A stretch of 64,000 nucleotides of DNA from Clostridium sp. (GTDB taxonomy: Bacteria; Bacillota; Clostridia; Clostridiales; Clostridiaceae), in the NCBI GenBank assembly GCA_022773025.1, contig JALEZF010000022.1:60327-124326 (forward strand), in the 5' to 3' direction. The first letter of the stretch is position 1. Each line of letters begins with the position of its first letter. The notes under the pieces were generated by a model, which was not told where the DNA came from, did no database searches, and was given only the letters and a program-made list of their open reading frames with translations. Positions 16,945 to 25,725 of the stretch are shown here, in pieces. Both the position numbers and the translations under genes were made by a program.

Positions 16945-18544
16945 GACGTTTAAAAACACATTTAATGTTGGATTTGCAAAGAAAGCTAATGGAATAATAT
17001 ATGCAATTCAAAAACTTCCTTTCATAGGGAAAAAGGTACCTTCAACTTTATATAGACACACAAAGTTAAAGCTCATACTAGGTGTCATTGCAACTGTATT
17101 TTCAGTACTTGGCAGATTCATGGGTAAAGGATTATATCTAGGAGTAATGATAATGCTGCCAGCTTATTATATAAATGGTGGAATGGAAAATATATATCCG
17201 CTATTTTTACAGATGTTTTTCTTCCTGAGTTTAGCATTTGGGACAATTATGGAGAGCAGAGTCTTTACGGGGTCAATTAGAGAAGCTTTTGACATGATAA
17301 GGCTTATGAGATGTGATGCAAAGAAGTATTATCTTAAAAATATAATCTACAAGAATATAGTAGATTTCATATATTTCATGCCTTCAATGCTTATAGTTGG
17401 AGCAATAATAGGTATGGAGCCTATAAAGGCTGTAATTTTAATATTTGAGTTTGTAGCTTTGAGGTTTATAGGGGAGGGAGTATACCTATTTGTCTACAGC
17501 AGATTTGGTTTGATTCTTCATGAGAAGATGTGGTTTGTAATTCCTCTTATGGTTGGAGCATTAGCAGTTTCCTATGGACTTCCTTTCATAAATGTTACTA
17601 TAAATTGTGATGGACTATTATTTAATTTTATAACTCTATTTATACTCTTAGTTTTGGCGGTATTAAGCATTTTGTACCAAGGGAAATATAGAAAATATAG
17701 TGATATATCTATTAGGATGCTAAAGCAACAGGTATTCACCGATGCAGAAGGAGCTGTAGAAAAAGCTATGTTTGCAGAGGTCACATTAGACGAAAAGAAA
17801 ATGCAGAAGGAAGATTTGAGTAAGAATCTTTATGAAGATAAAAAGGGATATGAATATTTAAATGCTTTATTTTTTAGAAGGCATATAAAAATACTGGTAG
17901 CGCCTATAAGAGTGAGAGTTATCATAGTTGGAGCAGTATTTATTGCAGGTGTATGTCTTGTATATTTTGCTCCAGAAACTAGAGTAGAGCTTATAGATGC
18001 ACTAAAGGGAATGTCACCACTAATGGTATTTATAATGTATATGATGTCAACGGGAGCTAGATGCTGTAAAGCTATGTTTTACAATTGTGATGCCAGTCTC
18101 TTAAGGTATTCTTATTACAGAGAGAAGGATGTTATACTTTCAAACTTTAAGGCTAGACTTAAAAGAATCGTAGGATTAAATCTTATACCTACTGTTGAGC
18201 TATGTATAGCAATAGTTCTTATTGTAATTATCAGTGGATATGCAAGTGAACTTTTAACATTGGTTCCTCTGATTTTATCAATTTTATGTTTATCGTGTTT
18301 CTTCTCGATACATCATTTATTCATGTACTATGTATTGCAGCCTTATACAGAGGAATTTCAAGTGAAAAGTCCGATTTTTAGTGCAGTAAATGGAGCTATT
18401 TATTTCATTAGTTATCTATGTTTGAATATAAAGACAGCACCTTCGTATTTTACTTTTCTAGTTTTAGCTATAACTATAGTGTATATGTTTGTTGCACTTA
18501 TAGTCACCTACAAAGTTGCGCCAAAGACTTTTAAAGTTAAATAA
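16937..18544 (+). CDS. ABC transporter permease
   Basis: A 535-residue integral membrane protein with about ten to twelve hydrophobic segments in two groups, separated by a polar stretch around residues 260-310. It overlaps the ATPase gene by eight bases, with GAGAGCC as weak ribosome site at the join, and is the membrane half of the exporter. The sequence resembles large ABC-2-like permeases of clostridial two-component exporters; substrate unknown. The only open alternative start is a codon three residues upstream. Confidence 0.85.
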   Translation: MYKTFKNTFNVGFAKKANGIIYAIQKLPFIGKKVPSTLYRHTKLKLILGVIATVFSVLGRFMGKGLYLGVMIMLPAYYINGGMENIYPLFLQMFFFLSLAFGTIMESRVFTGSIREAFDMIRLMRCDAKKYYLKNIIYKNIVDFIYFMPSMLIVGAIIGMEPIKAVILIFEFVALRFIGEGVYLFVYSRFGLILHEKMWFVIPLMVGALAVSYGLPFINVTINCDGLLFNFITLFILLVLAVLSILYQGKYRKYSDISIRMLKQQVFTDAEGAVEKAMFAEVTLDEKKMQKEDLSKNLYEDKKGYEYLNALFFRRHIKILVAPIRVRVIIVGAVFIAGVCLVYFAPETRVELIDALKGMSPLMVFIMYMMSTGARCCKAMFYNCDASLLRYSYYREKDVILSNFKARLKRIVGLNLIPTVELCIAIVLIVIISGYASELLTLVPLILSILCLSCFFSIHHLFMYYVLQPYTEEFQVKSPIFSAVNGAIYFISYLCLNIKTAPSYFTFLVLAITIVYMFVALIVTYKVAPKTFKVK

Positions 18545-18583
18545 AGTAAGCTATGCAATCCTGTGGAGGGTTATGGGGAGATG

Positions 18584-18611
18584 TTGACTTTCATGTAACA
18601 TATGATATAAT
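18584..18611 (+). promoter_or_regulatory. Promoter of the thrS T-box leader
   Basis: TTGACT (18584-18589), 16-base spacer, TATAAT (18606-18611) preceded by TGA, giving an extended -10. Start of transcription is expected near 18618. Confidence 0.75.
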
Positions 18612-18617
18612 AAAAAA

Positions 18618-18860
18618 ATCGAAATATATAAAAACAATGACGAGGACAGTAATCTGTAATATCATTTTTCAGAGAGGGATATATGGTGAAATTATCCTAA
18701 ATGACTATAGATGAAAACCACCTTGAAGTGACTCTAATACAGTACGGCTAAGCACCGTTAAAGGCTTTCTATGAGACCTGATTATTTCAGGTAAAGTAGG
18801 GTGGAACCACGAGTGTTATACGCTTCGTCCCTTCAGTTTTATGAAGGCGGAGCGTTTTTT
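18618..18860 (+). promoter_or_regulatory. T-box riboswitch (threonine)
   Basis: The leader contains the T-box sequence AGGGTGGAACCACG (18798-18811), which pairs with the uncharged tRNA acceptor end in the antiterminator. The terminator stem that follows (about 18821-18854) ends in TTTTTT. In Stem I, the AGAGAGG...GGTG elements are present. ACT at 18704-18706 lies in the internal loop flanked by CATTT/AAATG and ATCT/AGAT pairing and is the likely Thr specifier. Uncharged tRNA-Thr should turn on thrS. Confidence 0.93.
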
Positions 18861-18935
18861 GTTTGTTAAAATTTAGAATAGGGAAGATTAGCTTCTAAAT
18901 TTATTTAAATATAAAATTATAAAGGAGATGAAATC

Positions 18936-20870
18936 ATGTTAAAGATAACATTAAAGGATGGCTCTGTTAAGGAGTTTGAAGGAAAAGTATCTATACTAGA
19001 ACTTGCTAAAAGCATAAGCGAAGGATTGGCGAGAAATGCATGTGCAGGTATAGTGGATGGAGAAGTAGTAGATTTAAGATTTGAGATTGAAGAGGATAGC
19101 AATGTAAGCATAGTTACTTTCAACGATGAGGAGGGTCAACATGCATTTAGACATACGGCTTCTCATATATTAGCTATGGCCGTAAAGAGATTGTATCCAG
19201 AAGCAAAGCTTGCTATAGGACCATCTATAGATGATGGATTCTACTATGATATAGATAGAGATGCTTCATTTACTAATGAAGAGATAGAAAAAATAGAAAA
19301 GGAAATGAAATCTATAGTGAAGGAAAACTTAGCTATAGAGAGATTTGAACTTCCAAGAGAGGAAGCTTTAAAGCTTATGGAAGAGGCTGGAGAGCCTTAC
19401 AAAGTTGAACTTATAAATGATCTTCCAGAAGGAGAAATAATATCTTTCTATAAGATGGGAGATTTCGTTGACCTTTGTGCAGGACCACATCTTATGTCAA
19501 CAAAACCTGTAAAAGCATTTAAGCTTACTCAAGTTGCAGGAGCATATTGGAAGGGTAGCGAAAAGAATAAGATGCTGACTAGAATTTATGGAACAGCATT
19601 TACTAAGGCATCAGACTTGGAAGAATTCCTAAAGATGAGAGAAGAAGCGAAGAAGAGAGATCACAACAAGCTTGGAAGAGAGCTTGGATTATTTACTACA
19701 TCTGATGTAGTTGGGCAAGGTCTTCCATTATTAATGCCAAAGGGAGCAAAGATAGTTCAGCTTCTTCAAAGATGGATAGAGGATGAGGAGGAGAGCAGAG
19801 GATATGTTCTAACTAAGACTCCATTCATGGCAAAAAGTGATTTGTTTAAGATATCAGGACACTGGGATCACTATAAAGATGGAATGTTTATAATTGGAGA
19901 TGAAAATGATGAGGATAATCTTCTTGCATTAAGACCAATGACATGTCCATTCCAATACATCATATACAATGCAGAACAGCACAGCTATAGAGATCTTCCA
20001 ATAAGATACTCTGAGACATCAACTCTTTGCAGAAACGAATCATCAGGAGAGATGCACGGTCTTATAAGAGTGAGACAATTTACACTTGCAGATGGACACA
20101 TAGTGTGTAGACCAGATCAAGTTAAGGAAGAATTCAAAGCTACTGTAGATCTTATAAAATATATAATGACAACTTTAGGCATACAGGATTCAGTGACATA
20201 TAGATTCTCTAAATGGGATCCAAACAATACTGAAAAGTATATAGATAATAAAGAAGCTTGGGAGCAGACTCAAGATGAGATGAGAGAAATATTAAATGAG
20301 CTTGAGTTAAAGTATAAAGAAGCAGATGGAGAAGCTGCATTCTATGGTCCAAAGCTTGATATCCAGTTCAAGAATGTACATGGAAAAGAAGATACTATAA
20401 TAACAGTTCAGCTAGATTTTGCTCTTGCAGATAGATTTGACATGAGCTATGTTGATGCAGATGGTTCAAAGAAGAGACCTTTCATAATCCACAGAAGTTC
20501 CATAGGATGTTATGAAAGAACACTAGCTATGCTTATAGAGAAGTATGCTGGAGCATTCCCAGTATGGTTATGCCCGACTCAAGCAAAGGTACTTCCAATA
20601 TCAGAGAAGTATCATGATTATGCAGAAAATGTAGTGAAAGAGTTGAAGAAATCTGGAATTAGAGTAGAAGCTGACTACAGAGCTGAAAAGATAGGTTACA
20701 AAATAAGAGAAGCAAGAATGAATAGAGTGCCTTACCTTCTAATCGTTGGAGAGCAGGAAGCTGAAAACGGAACTTTAGCAGTTAAGAAGAGAGGGGAAGA
20801 CCTAGGAGTTATTTCACTAGAAGAATTAAAAAATAGAATCGTTTTAGAAAATGCAACTAAAGAAATATAG
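18936..20870 (+). CDS. thrS: Threonine--tRNA ligase
   Basis: A full-length 644-residue threonyl-tRNA synthetase. Residues 1-61 are a TGS domain, followed by the editing domain with HTASH near residue 71, the class II catalytic core and the C-terminal anticodon domain (about 540-644). The three zinc ligands of the core are present as C337, H388 and H519. RVRQFTLADGH is motif 2. It is controlled by the preceding T-box. AAAGGAG lies at a normal distance from the ATG. Confidence 0.98.
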   Translation: MLKITLKDGSVKEFEGKVSILELAKSISEGLARNACAGIVDGEVVDLRFEIEEDSNVSIVTFNDEEGQHAFRHTASHILAMAVKRLYPEAKLAIGPSIDDGFYYDIDRDASFTNEEIEKIEKEMKSIVKENLAIERFELPREEALKLMEEAGEPYKVELINDLPEGEIISFYKMGDFVDLCAGPHLMSTKPVKAFKLTQVAGAYWKGSEKNKMLTRIYGTAFTKASDLEEFLKMREEAKKRDHNKLGRELGLFTTSDVVGQGLPLLMPKGAKIVQLLQRWIEDEEESRGYVLTKTPFMAKSDLFKISGHWDHYKDGMFIIGDENDEDNLLALRPMTCPFQYIIYNAEQHSYRDLPIRYSETSTLCRNESSGEMHGLIRVRQFTLADGHIVCRPDQVKEEFKATVDLIKYIMTTLGIQDSVTYRFSKWDPNNTEKYIDNKEAWEQTQDEMREILNELELKYKEADGEAAFYGPKLDIQFKNVHGKEDTIITVQLDFALADRFDMSYVDADGSKKRPFIIHRSSIGCYERTLAMLIEKYAGAFPVWLCPTQAKVLPISEKYHDYAENVVKELKKSGIRVEADYRAEKIGYKIREARMNRVPYLLIVGEQEAENGTLAVKKRGEDLGVISLEELKNRIVLENATKEI

Positions 20871-20963
20871 GAATTAGTTAAAAGCTCATAACTTATAGGC
20901 CTCCTCTAAATGTTGAACTATTTAATTTAGAATGAAAGTTTCATTATGGGGAGCGCTATTAAG

Positions 20964-21017
20964 AAAAGCAGTTATCAATATACCATGATTTTATGGTAAT
21001 TATGATAGCTGCTTTTT
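20964..21017 (+). terminator. Terminator after thrS
   Basis: AAAAGCAG...TATCA...TACCAT pairs with ATGGTA...TGATAGCTGCTTTT around a short loop, with TTTTTATT following. The remaining spacer up to 21206 holds the yhbD-like gene's promoter region. Confidence 0.85.
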
Positions 21018-21163
21018 ATTTTATCTTTCACTTATATGAGATTTTCATAGCTGCAATTTTGGATGGTATTTAAAATTCAATTTACTATTTTGTATATCCT
21101 CTCCCTGAGTTTTTTGCATTTTGAAAAAAATTATAAAACAATTTAATTATACTATTAACAACG

Positions 21164-21179
21164 TAACAATGTTTTGTTA
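21164..21179 (+). promoter_or_regulatory. Operator-like inverted repeat before the yhbD-like gene
   Basis: TAACA and TGTTA are separated by six bases, and TATACT at 21148-21153 just upstream could be the -10. The repeat is where a repressor would bind. The first gene product has a MerR-like HTH, so self-control is possible. Weak evidence. Confidence 0.35.
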
Positions 21180-21206
21180 TGATATATTTAAAGGAGGAGG
21201 ATTTTT

Positions 21207-21827
21207 GTGGAAGGAAATTTAATTTCTAAAAAGGAACTTTTAGAAAAAACAGGAATATCCTATGGACAGCTATATAGGTGGAAAAGAAAGAGTATAATTC
21301 CAGAAGAGTGGTTTATAAAAAAATCTAGCTTTACAGGTCAGGAAACTTATTTTCCTGAAGAAAAAATTTTGGAGAGAATAGAAAAGATAAAAGCTATGAA
21401 GGATGAGTTGTCTTTAGAAGAGCTTGCAAATATGTTCTCTGCAAAGCCTGCGGCGATAGCTTTAAGCAAAGAAGAGGTTTTAGAAAAAGGTATTTTATCT
21501 CAGAATACGGTGAATATATATGAAGATATGGGAGAGGTTATAGAGGATTTTAATAGCATACTCCAGGCTTATATCATAGAAACTTTGCTTATGACAGGAG
21601 AGATAACTTTAGAGGAAGGTAAAACTCTTTTAAGCATATTGGTAAAAGAAAATGAAAATTTAAGCGGTGTTGATTACAATATACTTCTTATAAGAAAACT
21701 TGGAATAAGCATATGGATGATAGGAGAGTTTTCGGAAAATGTGTTTATTGAATCTCAAGGCAAGATTGTTATAAAGAAATCCATTGGGGATTTTGTAAAG
21801 GAATTAAAGGTGAAATTAAATAAATAG
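21207..21827 (+). CDS. YhbD-like DNA-binding protein (DUF4004)
   Basis: A 206-residue protein with an N-terminal helix-turn-helix (LISKKELLEKTGISYGQLYR, then WKRKSIIPEEWF) in the style of MerR regulators, then a mostly helical C-terminal half. It matches the Bacillus YhbD family. It starts with GTG after GGAGGAGGA. It is followed by two bactofilin-like genes, the same order as yhbD-yhbE-yhbF of Bacillus subtilis. It likely controls the operon; its signal is unknown. Confidence 0.8.
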   Translation: MEGNLISKKELLEKTGISYGQLYRWKRKSIIPEEWFIKKSSFTGQETYFPEEKILERIEKIKAMKDELSLEELANMFSAKPAAIALSKEEVLEKGILSQNTVNIYEDMGEVIEDFNSILQAYIIETLLMTGEITLEEGKTLLSILVKENENLSGVDYNILLIRKLGISIWMIGEFSENVFIESQGKIVIKKSIGDFVKELKVKLNK

Positions 21828-21840
21828 GGAGATGAAGGAA

Positions 21841-22635
21841 ATGAGTGGTAATTATAATATTGAAGGTGTAGGTAGTATAGCTGGAGGCGAATATCAAAAT
21901 CTTGTTATAGATGGTGCTGGTACTGTAAATGGAGAGTTGACGGCAGAAGCTATAGAGATAAATGGAGTTGGAAGATTCAAGGATAAAGTTACAGCAAAGA
22001 GTATTGAGGTAAATGGTGCTGGAAAGTTTTTGGGAGATACTAAGTGTGAAGAGCTTGATGTAGAGGGGAGTGGAACTTTTAAAGGAAATCTCGAAGTCAC
22101 TGAACTTCAAGTCAGTGGTAGCTCCAAAGTAGAGAAGATGATTGAAGGAGATATGGCTCATATTGAAGGGTCACTTGTAGCCTTGGATGGAGCTAGTTTT
22201 GATAAAGTTACGGTAGATGGAGCTTTTAAGACTTTAAAAAGTTTAGAGGTAGAAGAGATAAACTGTAATGGGCTTTTAAGTATCGGAGAAGAACTTAATG
22301 GAGAAAAAATTATAATAACATTAAAAGGAGCTTCGAAGATAGGAACTATTGGAGGACATGAAATAAAAGTTAGAAAAGGTAGCCTTTATGGGAATATACA
22401 GATATTTAGTATGATAAAGGGATTGTTTTCTGATGAATCTATTAACTATGAAGGACTAACCTGTGTAGAAATAGAGGGAGACGAGATAGATGTAGAATAT
22501 ACAAAGGCCAAGATAGTAAGAGGTTGTAATGTAGTTATTGGTGACAAATGTGAAATTGGGAAAGTTGAATATACTGAAAGTATTATGGCATCACCTAGTG
22601 CAAAAATAAGAGAAAAGGTAAAAGTGCAAAAATAA
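21841..22635 (+). CDS. Bactofilin-like polymer-forming protein (YhbE-like)
   Basis: A 264-residue protein built of short beta repeats of the form G-x-G-x-[FV]-x-G-[DN] (GVGSIAGGEYQNLVIDGAGT, NGVGRFKDKV, NGAGKFLGD, EGSGTFKGN), as in the bactofilin beta-helix. The C-terminal third is less repetitive and ends with a segment VEYTKAKIVRGCNVVIGDKC that is repeated in the next gene. It probably assembles into filaments or patches at the envelope. ATG 21841 is preceded by AGGGAG. It has no signal peptide. Confidence 0.82.
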   Translation: MSGNYNIEGVGSIAGGEYQNLVIDGAGTVNGELTAEAIEINGVGRFKDKVTAKSIEVNGAGKFLGDTKCEELDVEGSGTFKGNLEVTELQVSGSSKVEKMIEGDMAHIEGSLVALDGASFDKVTVDGAFKTLKSLEVEEINCNGLLSIGEELNGEKIIITLKGASKIGTIGGHEIKVRKGSLYGNIQIFSMIKGLFSDESINYEGLTCVEIEGDEIDVEYTKAKIVRGCNVVIGDKCEIGKVEYTESIMASPSAKIREKVKVQK

Positions 22636-22649
22636 GGGGGATTAGGAGT

Positions 22650-23435
22650 ATGGACAATAATTTAATGGATATAAAGATATCGGGATCATCTGCTATGCCA
22701 GGAGGAAAGTACAGAGATGTTAAAATAAGTGGTTCTGGAAAAATTCAAGGTGACGTAGAATGTGAATGTATTAAGGTCAGTGGAGCGGCAACCATATCAG
22801 GGGATACTTTAGTTACAAATGATATAAAAGTATCTGGAAGATGTGCTTTCAAAGGTGGGGTTAAGGCTGGAGAAGTGAAAGCTAGTGGTTCGTTAGCTAT
22901 AGAGAAAGACTTAGAAGCGTTATTTTTAAAGGTTAGTGGTTCAACAAAGGTTGCTGGAAAATGTAATTCTGAGGATCTGTGGGTTAGTGGTTCTCTCTCT
23001 ACTGGAGATGTAAATGGAAAAAAAATAAATGTCTCAGGTTCTCTAAAGTCATCAGGAGATGTAGAGGCTGATTTTATAAGATTTAATGGAAAGTTCAATA
23101 TAGAAAATCTTTTGAGTGGAGATGAAATAATAATAAATCCATCATGGCAATGTTATGCTAAAGAAATAGGTGGACAGAATATAAAGATTGAAAAGGAAGG
23201 TACTAATATCGGAGTTATGGCTATTTTCTTTAGCTTTTCATCGCCTTTTGGAAAAGTCAGAGCTGAACTTATAGAAGGAGATAATATTGTTCTTGAATAT
23301 ACTGAGGCTGATGTGGTCAGAGGAAAAAATGTGACTATTGGTAGAGGGTGTAATATAAAGAGAGTTGAGTACACAAATGAATATAAATTAAATGGTGATG
23401 GGAAAGTTGAAGTGTGTGAGCAAATAATAAGGTGA
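22650..23435 (+). CDS. Bactofilin-like polymer-forming protein (YhbF-like)
   Basis: A 261-residue paralogue of the preceding protein. Repeats SGSGKIQGD, SGAATISGD, SGRCAFKGG, SGSLAIEKD, SGSTKVAGK and SGSLSTGD form the beta-helix, and the C-terminal LEYTEADVVRGKNVTIGRGC mirrors the neighbour's end. AGGAG precedes the ATG. The two genes are 14 bases apart and presumably make hetero- or co-polymers, as proposed for yhbE/yhbF. No membrane segment is visible. Confidence 0.82.
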   Translation: MDNNLMDIKISGSSAMPGGKYRDVKISGSGKIQGDVECECIKVSGAATISGDTLVTNDIKVSGRCAFKGGVKAGEVKASGSLAIEKDLEALFLKVSGSTKVAGKCNSEDLWVSGSLSTGDVNGKKINVSGSLKSSGDVEADFIRFNGKFNIENLLSGDEIIINPSWQCYAKEIGGQNIKIEKEGTNIGVMAIFFSFSSPFGKVRAELIEGDNIVLEYTEADVVRGKNVTIGRGCNIKRVEYTNEYKLNGDGKVEVCEQIIR

Positions 23436-23510
23436 AATAAATAAAATTAATAATATGGTTAATAAAATTAATTTTAAACTTGATAAAAACGATTAAATTT
23501 AAAATAAGTA

Positions 23511-23544
23511 TTAAATAATTCAATATACCTATTGAATTATTTAA
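23511..23544. promoter_or_regulatory. Perfect 15-bp palindrome before the DUF2089 gene
   Basis: TTAAATAATTCAATA, a four-base loop TACC, then its exact complement. It is followed by A residues rather than T, so it is not a terminator for the bactofilin genes. It lies 38 bases ahead of the DUF2089 start and could be an operator or a structured leader. Confidence 0.5.
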
Positions 23545-23582
23545 AAAAAGGGAATATAATCTTACTAAAGAGAGGTGAGAAG

Positions 23583-23960
23583 ATGAAATACAAAGTTTTG
23601 AATAGATGTCCTGTATGTTCATCAAAGCTTCTAGTAAAGAAACTTCAATGTACAAAATGCAACACTGTCATAGAAAATGATTTTGAGCTATCAAAATTTG
23701 ATTATCTAAACAAGGGGCAACTGGAATTTGTTGAGGTATTTCTAAAATCCAGAGGAAATATAAAGGATGTAGAAAAAGCTCTTGGAATTTCATATCCAAC
23801 TGTAAGGGCAAAACTTGATGAGGTTTTAATGACTCTAGGTTATAAGGCTGAAAAACAGGAACCTAAAGAAGAAACTTCTAAGAATAAGGATGTTTTAGAT
23901 GCTCTAGAAAAGGGAGATATATCTCCAGAAGAAGCGATAAAGCTTTTGAATAAGGAATAA
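23583..23960 (+). CDS. DUF2089 zinc-ribbon/HTH regulator
   Basis: A 125-residue protein. CPVCSSKLLVKKLQCTKC (about residues 8-25) is a four-cysteine zinc ribbon, followed by a sigma-70-region-4-like HTH (GNIKDVEKALGISYPTVRAK). The C-terminal 25 residues, ALEKGDISPEEAIKLLN, form the short helical motif seen in SHOCT-like and LiaX/YvlB-type proteins. This domain set is typical of DUF2089. ATG 23583 follows GAGAGGTGAG; the reading frame upstream is non-coding. Likely regulator of the genes that follow. Confidence 0.85.
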   Translation: MKYKVLNRCPVCSSKLLVKKLQCTKCNTVIENDFELSKFDYLNKGQLEFVEVFLKSRGNIKDVEKALGISYPTVRAKLDEVLMTLGYKAEKQEPKEETSKNKDVLDALEKGDISPEEAIKLLNKE

Positions 23961-24014
23961 TATTCAGTTCTTGAAAAGGGAAATGAATTTAAAGAATAAT
24001 AGGAGGGGTTAATT

Positions 24015-24413
24015 GTGAATGAAGAAATAATGAGAGTGTTAAAGATGGTTGAGGACGGAAAGCTTTCCAGTGAAAAGGCTTCAGATCTTATAGCTGCCTT
24101 AAACAAAGATGAAAATCAAAGTAACAATGTTACGTTGTACGATGTTGATAGTAAGGCTTATGGAGATAGAATGTTAAGAATACAGGTAGATTCTCATGAT
24201 GGAGATGAAGTAAAGGTAAATCTTCCTGTAAATTTTATAAGTGGAGTGCTAAAAGCTTGTGGAAAGCTCCCTATGAATATAGAAGGTATGGATGGAATTG
24301 ATGGAGAGATGCTTATTCAAAGTATAACTGCCGCTCTAGACAATAAAATTATGGGGGAAATAGTAAAGGTAAACTCTCATGATGGAGATGTAGTTAGAAT
24401 CTTTGTAGAGTAA
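24015..24413 (+). CDS. Small protein with YvlB/LiaX-like N-terminal helix pair
   Basis: A 132-residue protein. Residues 1-32 (EIMRVLKMVEDGKLSSEKAS and following) match the short helical module found at the N-terminus of YvlB/LiaX-type envelope-stress proteins and at the end of the DUF2089 protein next door. The rest contains two copies of V-[DN]-S-H-D-G-D-x-V, at about residues 56-63 and 120-127. It lacks the DUF4097 beta domain. GTG/ATG context: start at GTG 24015 after AGGAGGGG. Function unknown. Confidence 0.7.
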   Translation: MNEEIMRVLKMVEDGKLSSEKASDLIAALNKDENQSNNVTLYDVDSKAYGDRMLRIQVDSHDGDEVKVNLPVNFISGVLKACGKLPMNIEGMDGIDGEMLIQSITAALDNKIMGEIVKVNSHDGDVVRIFVE

Positions 24414-24422
24414 GGTGAGACT

Positions 24423-24686
24423 ATGAAAATAATGGTGAAGGAAAAAGGAAAAGATAAAGCTATAAATATTTCTATTCCTATGTGGCTAGTAACTGGATGC
24501 ATAAAGAATACAAGGTTTATAACAAGAATCGGTGCCAAGGGAATAGATCCTAAGACCATAGACATCATAAACTCAATAGATTTTAAGCTCATAGCAAGGA
24601 ACCTTAAGGATTTAAAGAAATACAAAGGATTAAGGCTTGTTGAAGTAAAAGAAAAAGATGGAGATGAAGTGATTATAGAGATTTAA
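24423..24686 (+). CDS. Small protein related to its upstream neighbour
   Basis: An 87-residue protein. INISIPMWLVTGCIKN corresponds to VKVNLPVNFISGVLKA of the preceding protein, and the end VEVKEKDGDEVIIEI corresponds to VKVNSHDGDVVRIFVE. So it is a version of the neighbour's core without the N-terminal helix module. A GGTGAG ribosome site precedes the ATG, and the gap to the neighbour is nine bases. No membrane segment or signal. Possibly the two form a complex. Confidence 0.7.
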   Translation: MKIMVKEKGKDKAINISIPMWLVTGCIKNTRFITRIGAKGIDPKTIDIINSIDFKLIARNLKDLKKYKGLRLVEVKEKDGDEVIIEI

Positions 24687-24704
24687 GTGTTTTGGAGGTG
24701 TATC

Positions 24705-25715
24705 ATGGAGGAGAAATCAGAAGTCGTAGTTGCAGTGGATGACTTAAAAAAGACATTCACAACAAAGAAAAAGAAATTCTTTAAAACCATAGAAAAGACG
24801 GAATTCAAAGCTGTAAATGGAGTGAATTTTAATATATATAAGGGTGAAATCTTCGGTCTCTTAGGGCCAAATGGAGCAGGAAAGACCACTACCATAAAGA
24901 TGATAACAGGACTTTTACGACCTAGCTTTGGATGTGTAAAAGTTATGAGTATAGATGTGGATAAAAATCCAAAGGAAGCATTGAAAAAGATAGGTACTGT
25001 ACTGGCAGGGGACAGGAGTATATACTGGAAGCTTACAGCAAGAGAAAACCTAGAGTATTTTGGAGCCTTGTATGGACTAAGTCCAAAGGTTGCAAAGGAA
25101 CGAGCAGAAAAAGTGCTGAATAGATTAGGGCTTATAGAAAAAGCAGACATCATAGTTGAAAAATTTTCAACAGGTATGAAGCAAAAGGTGGCTTTAGGAA
25201 AGGCGCTTATGCCAGAAGCACCGGTGATATTATTAGATGAACCAACCTTAGGGTTAGACCCTCAATCAGCTCTCAACCTGAGAGAAATCATAATGAAACT
25301 AAAAAGCCAAGGAAAGACAATTCTTTTAACAACTCACTACATGGAAGAAGCAGACTTCTTATGCGACAGAATAGCAATCATAGATAACGGTGAAGTTATC
25401 GCATTAGACACACCAGAAAATCTTAAAAAATCCATCAATGAAATAAAATCCATAAAGATAGAAGTAGACAAATTTTCAGATGCAATAAAAGATGAAATAA
25501 CAAAAATTCCTCATATAGAAAATGTCATATCAGAATTTAAGGAAGACAAGGGCACGTATCAGCTTTTGATTCATCACAATAATGGGGAAGAGATAATAAC
25601 GGAAATCATGACCAGACTATATAAGAATGGAATAAAGCTTTTGAATATCAATGTGTTGGAGCCATCCCTAGAAGATGTATTCATAAAACTTACTGGAAAG
25701 AAATTAAGGGAGTAG
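24705..25715 (+). CDS. ABC-2 transporter ATP-binding protein
   Basis: A 336-residue ATPase of the drug-resistance/ABC-2 exporter type. Walker A is GPNGAGKTT, the signature is FSTGMKQK, Walker B is VILLDEP, and the switch is LLTTHYMEEAD. The additional 100 residues at the C-terminus are the usual regulatory extension of this group. ATG 24705 follows GGAGGTG. It is co-transcribed with two permeases and with the DUF2089 and small-protein genes upstream. Confidence 0.93.
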   Translation: MEEKSEVVVAVDDLKKTFTTKKKKFFKTIEKTEFKAVNGVNFNIYKGEIFGLLGPNGAGKTTTIKMITGLLRPSFGCVKVMSIDVDKNPKEALKKIGTVLAGDRSIYWKLTARENLEYFGALYGLSPKVAKERAEKVLNRLGLIEKADIIVEKFSTGMKQKVALGKALMPEAPVILLDEPTLGLDPQSALNLREIIMKLKSQGKTILLTTHYMEEADFLCDRIAIIDNGEVIALDTPENLKKSINEIKSIKIEVDKFSDAIKDEITKIPHIENVISEFKEDKGTYQLLIHHNNGEEIITEIMTRLYKNGIKLLNINVLEPSLEDVFIKLTGKKLRE

Positions 25716-25725
25716 GTGAAGGCAT

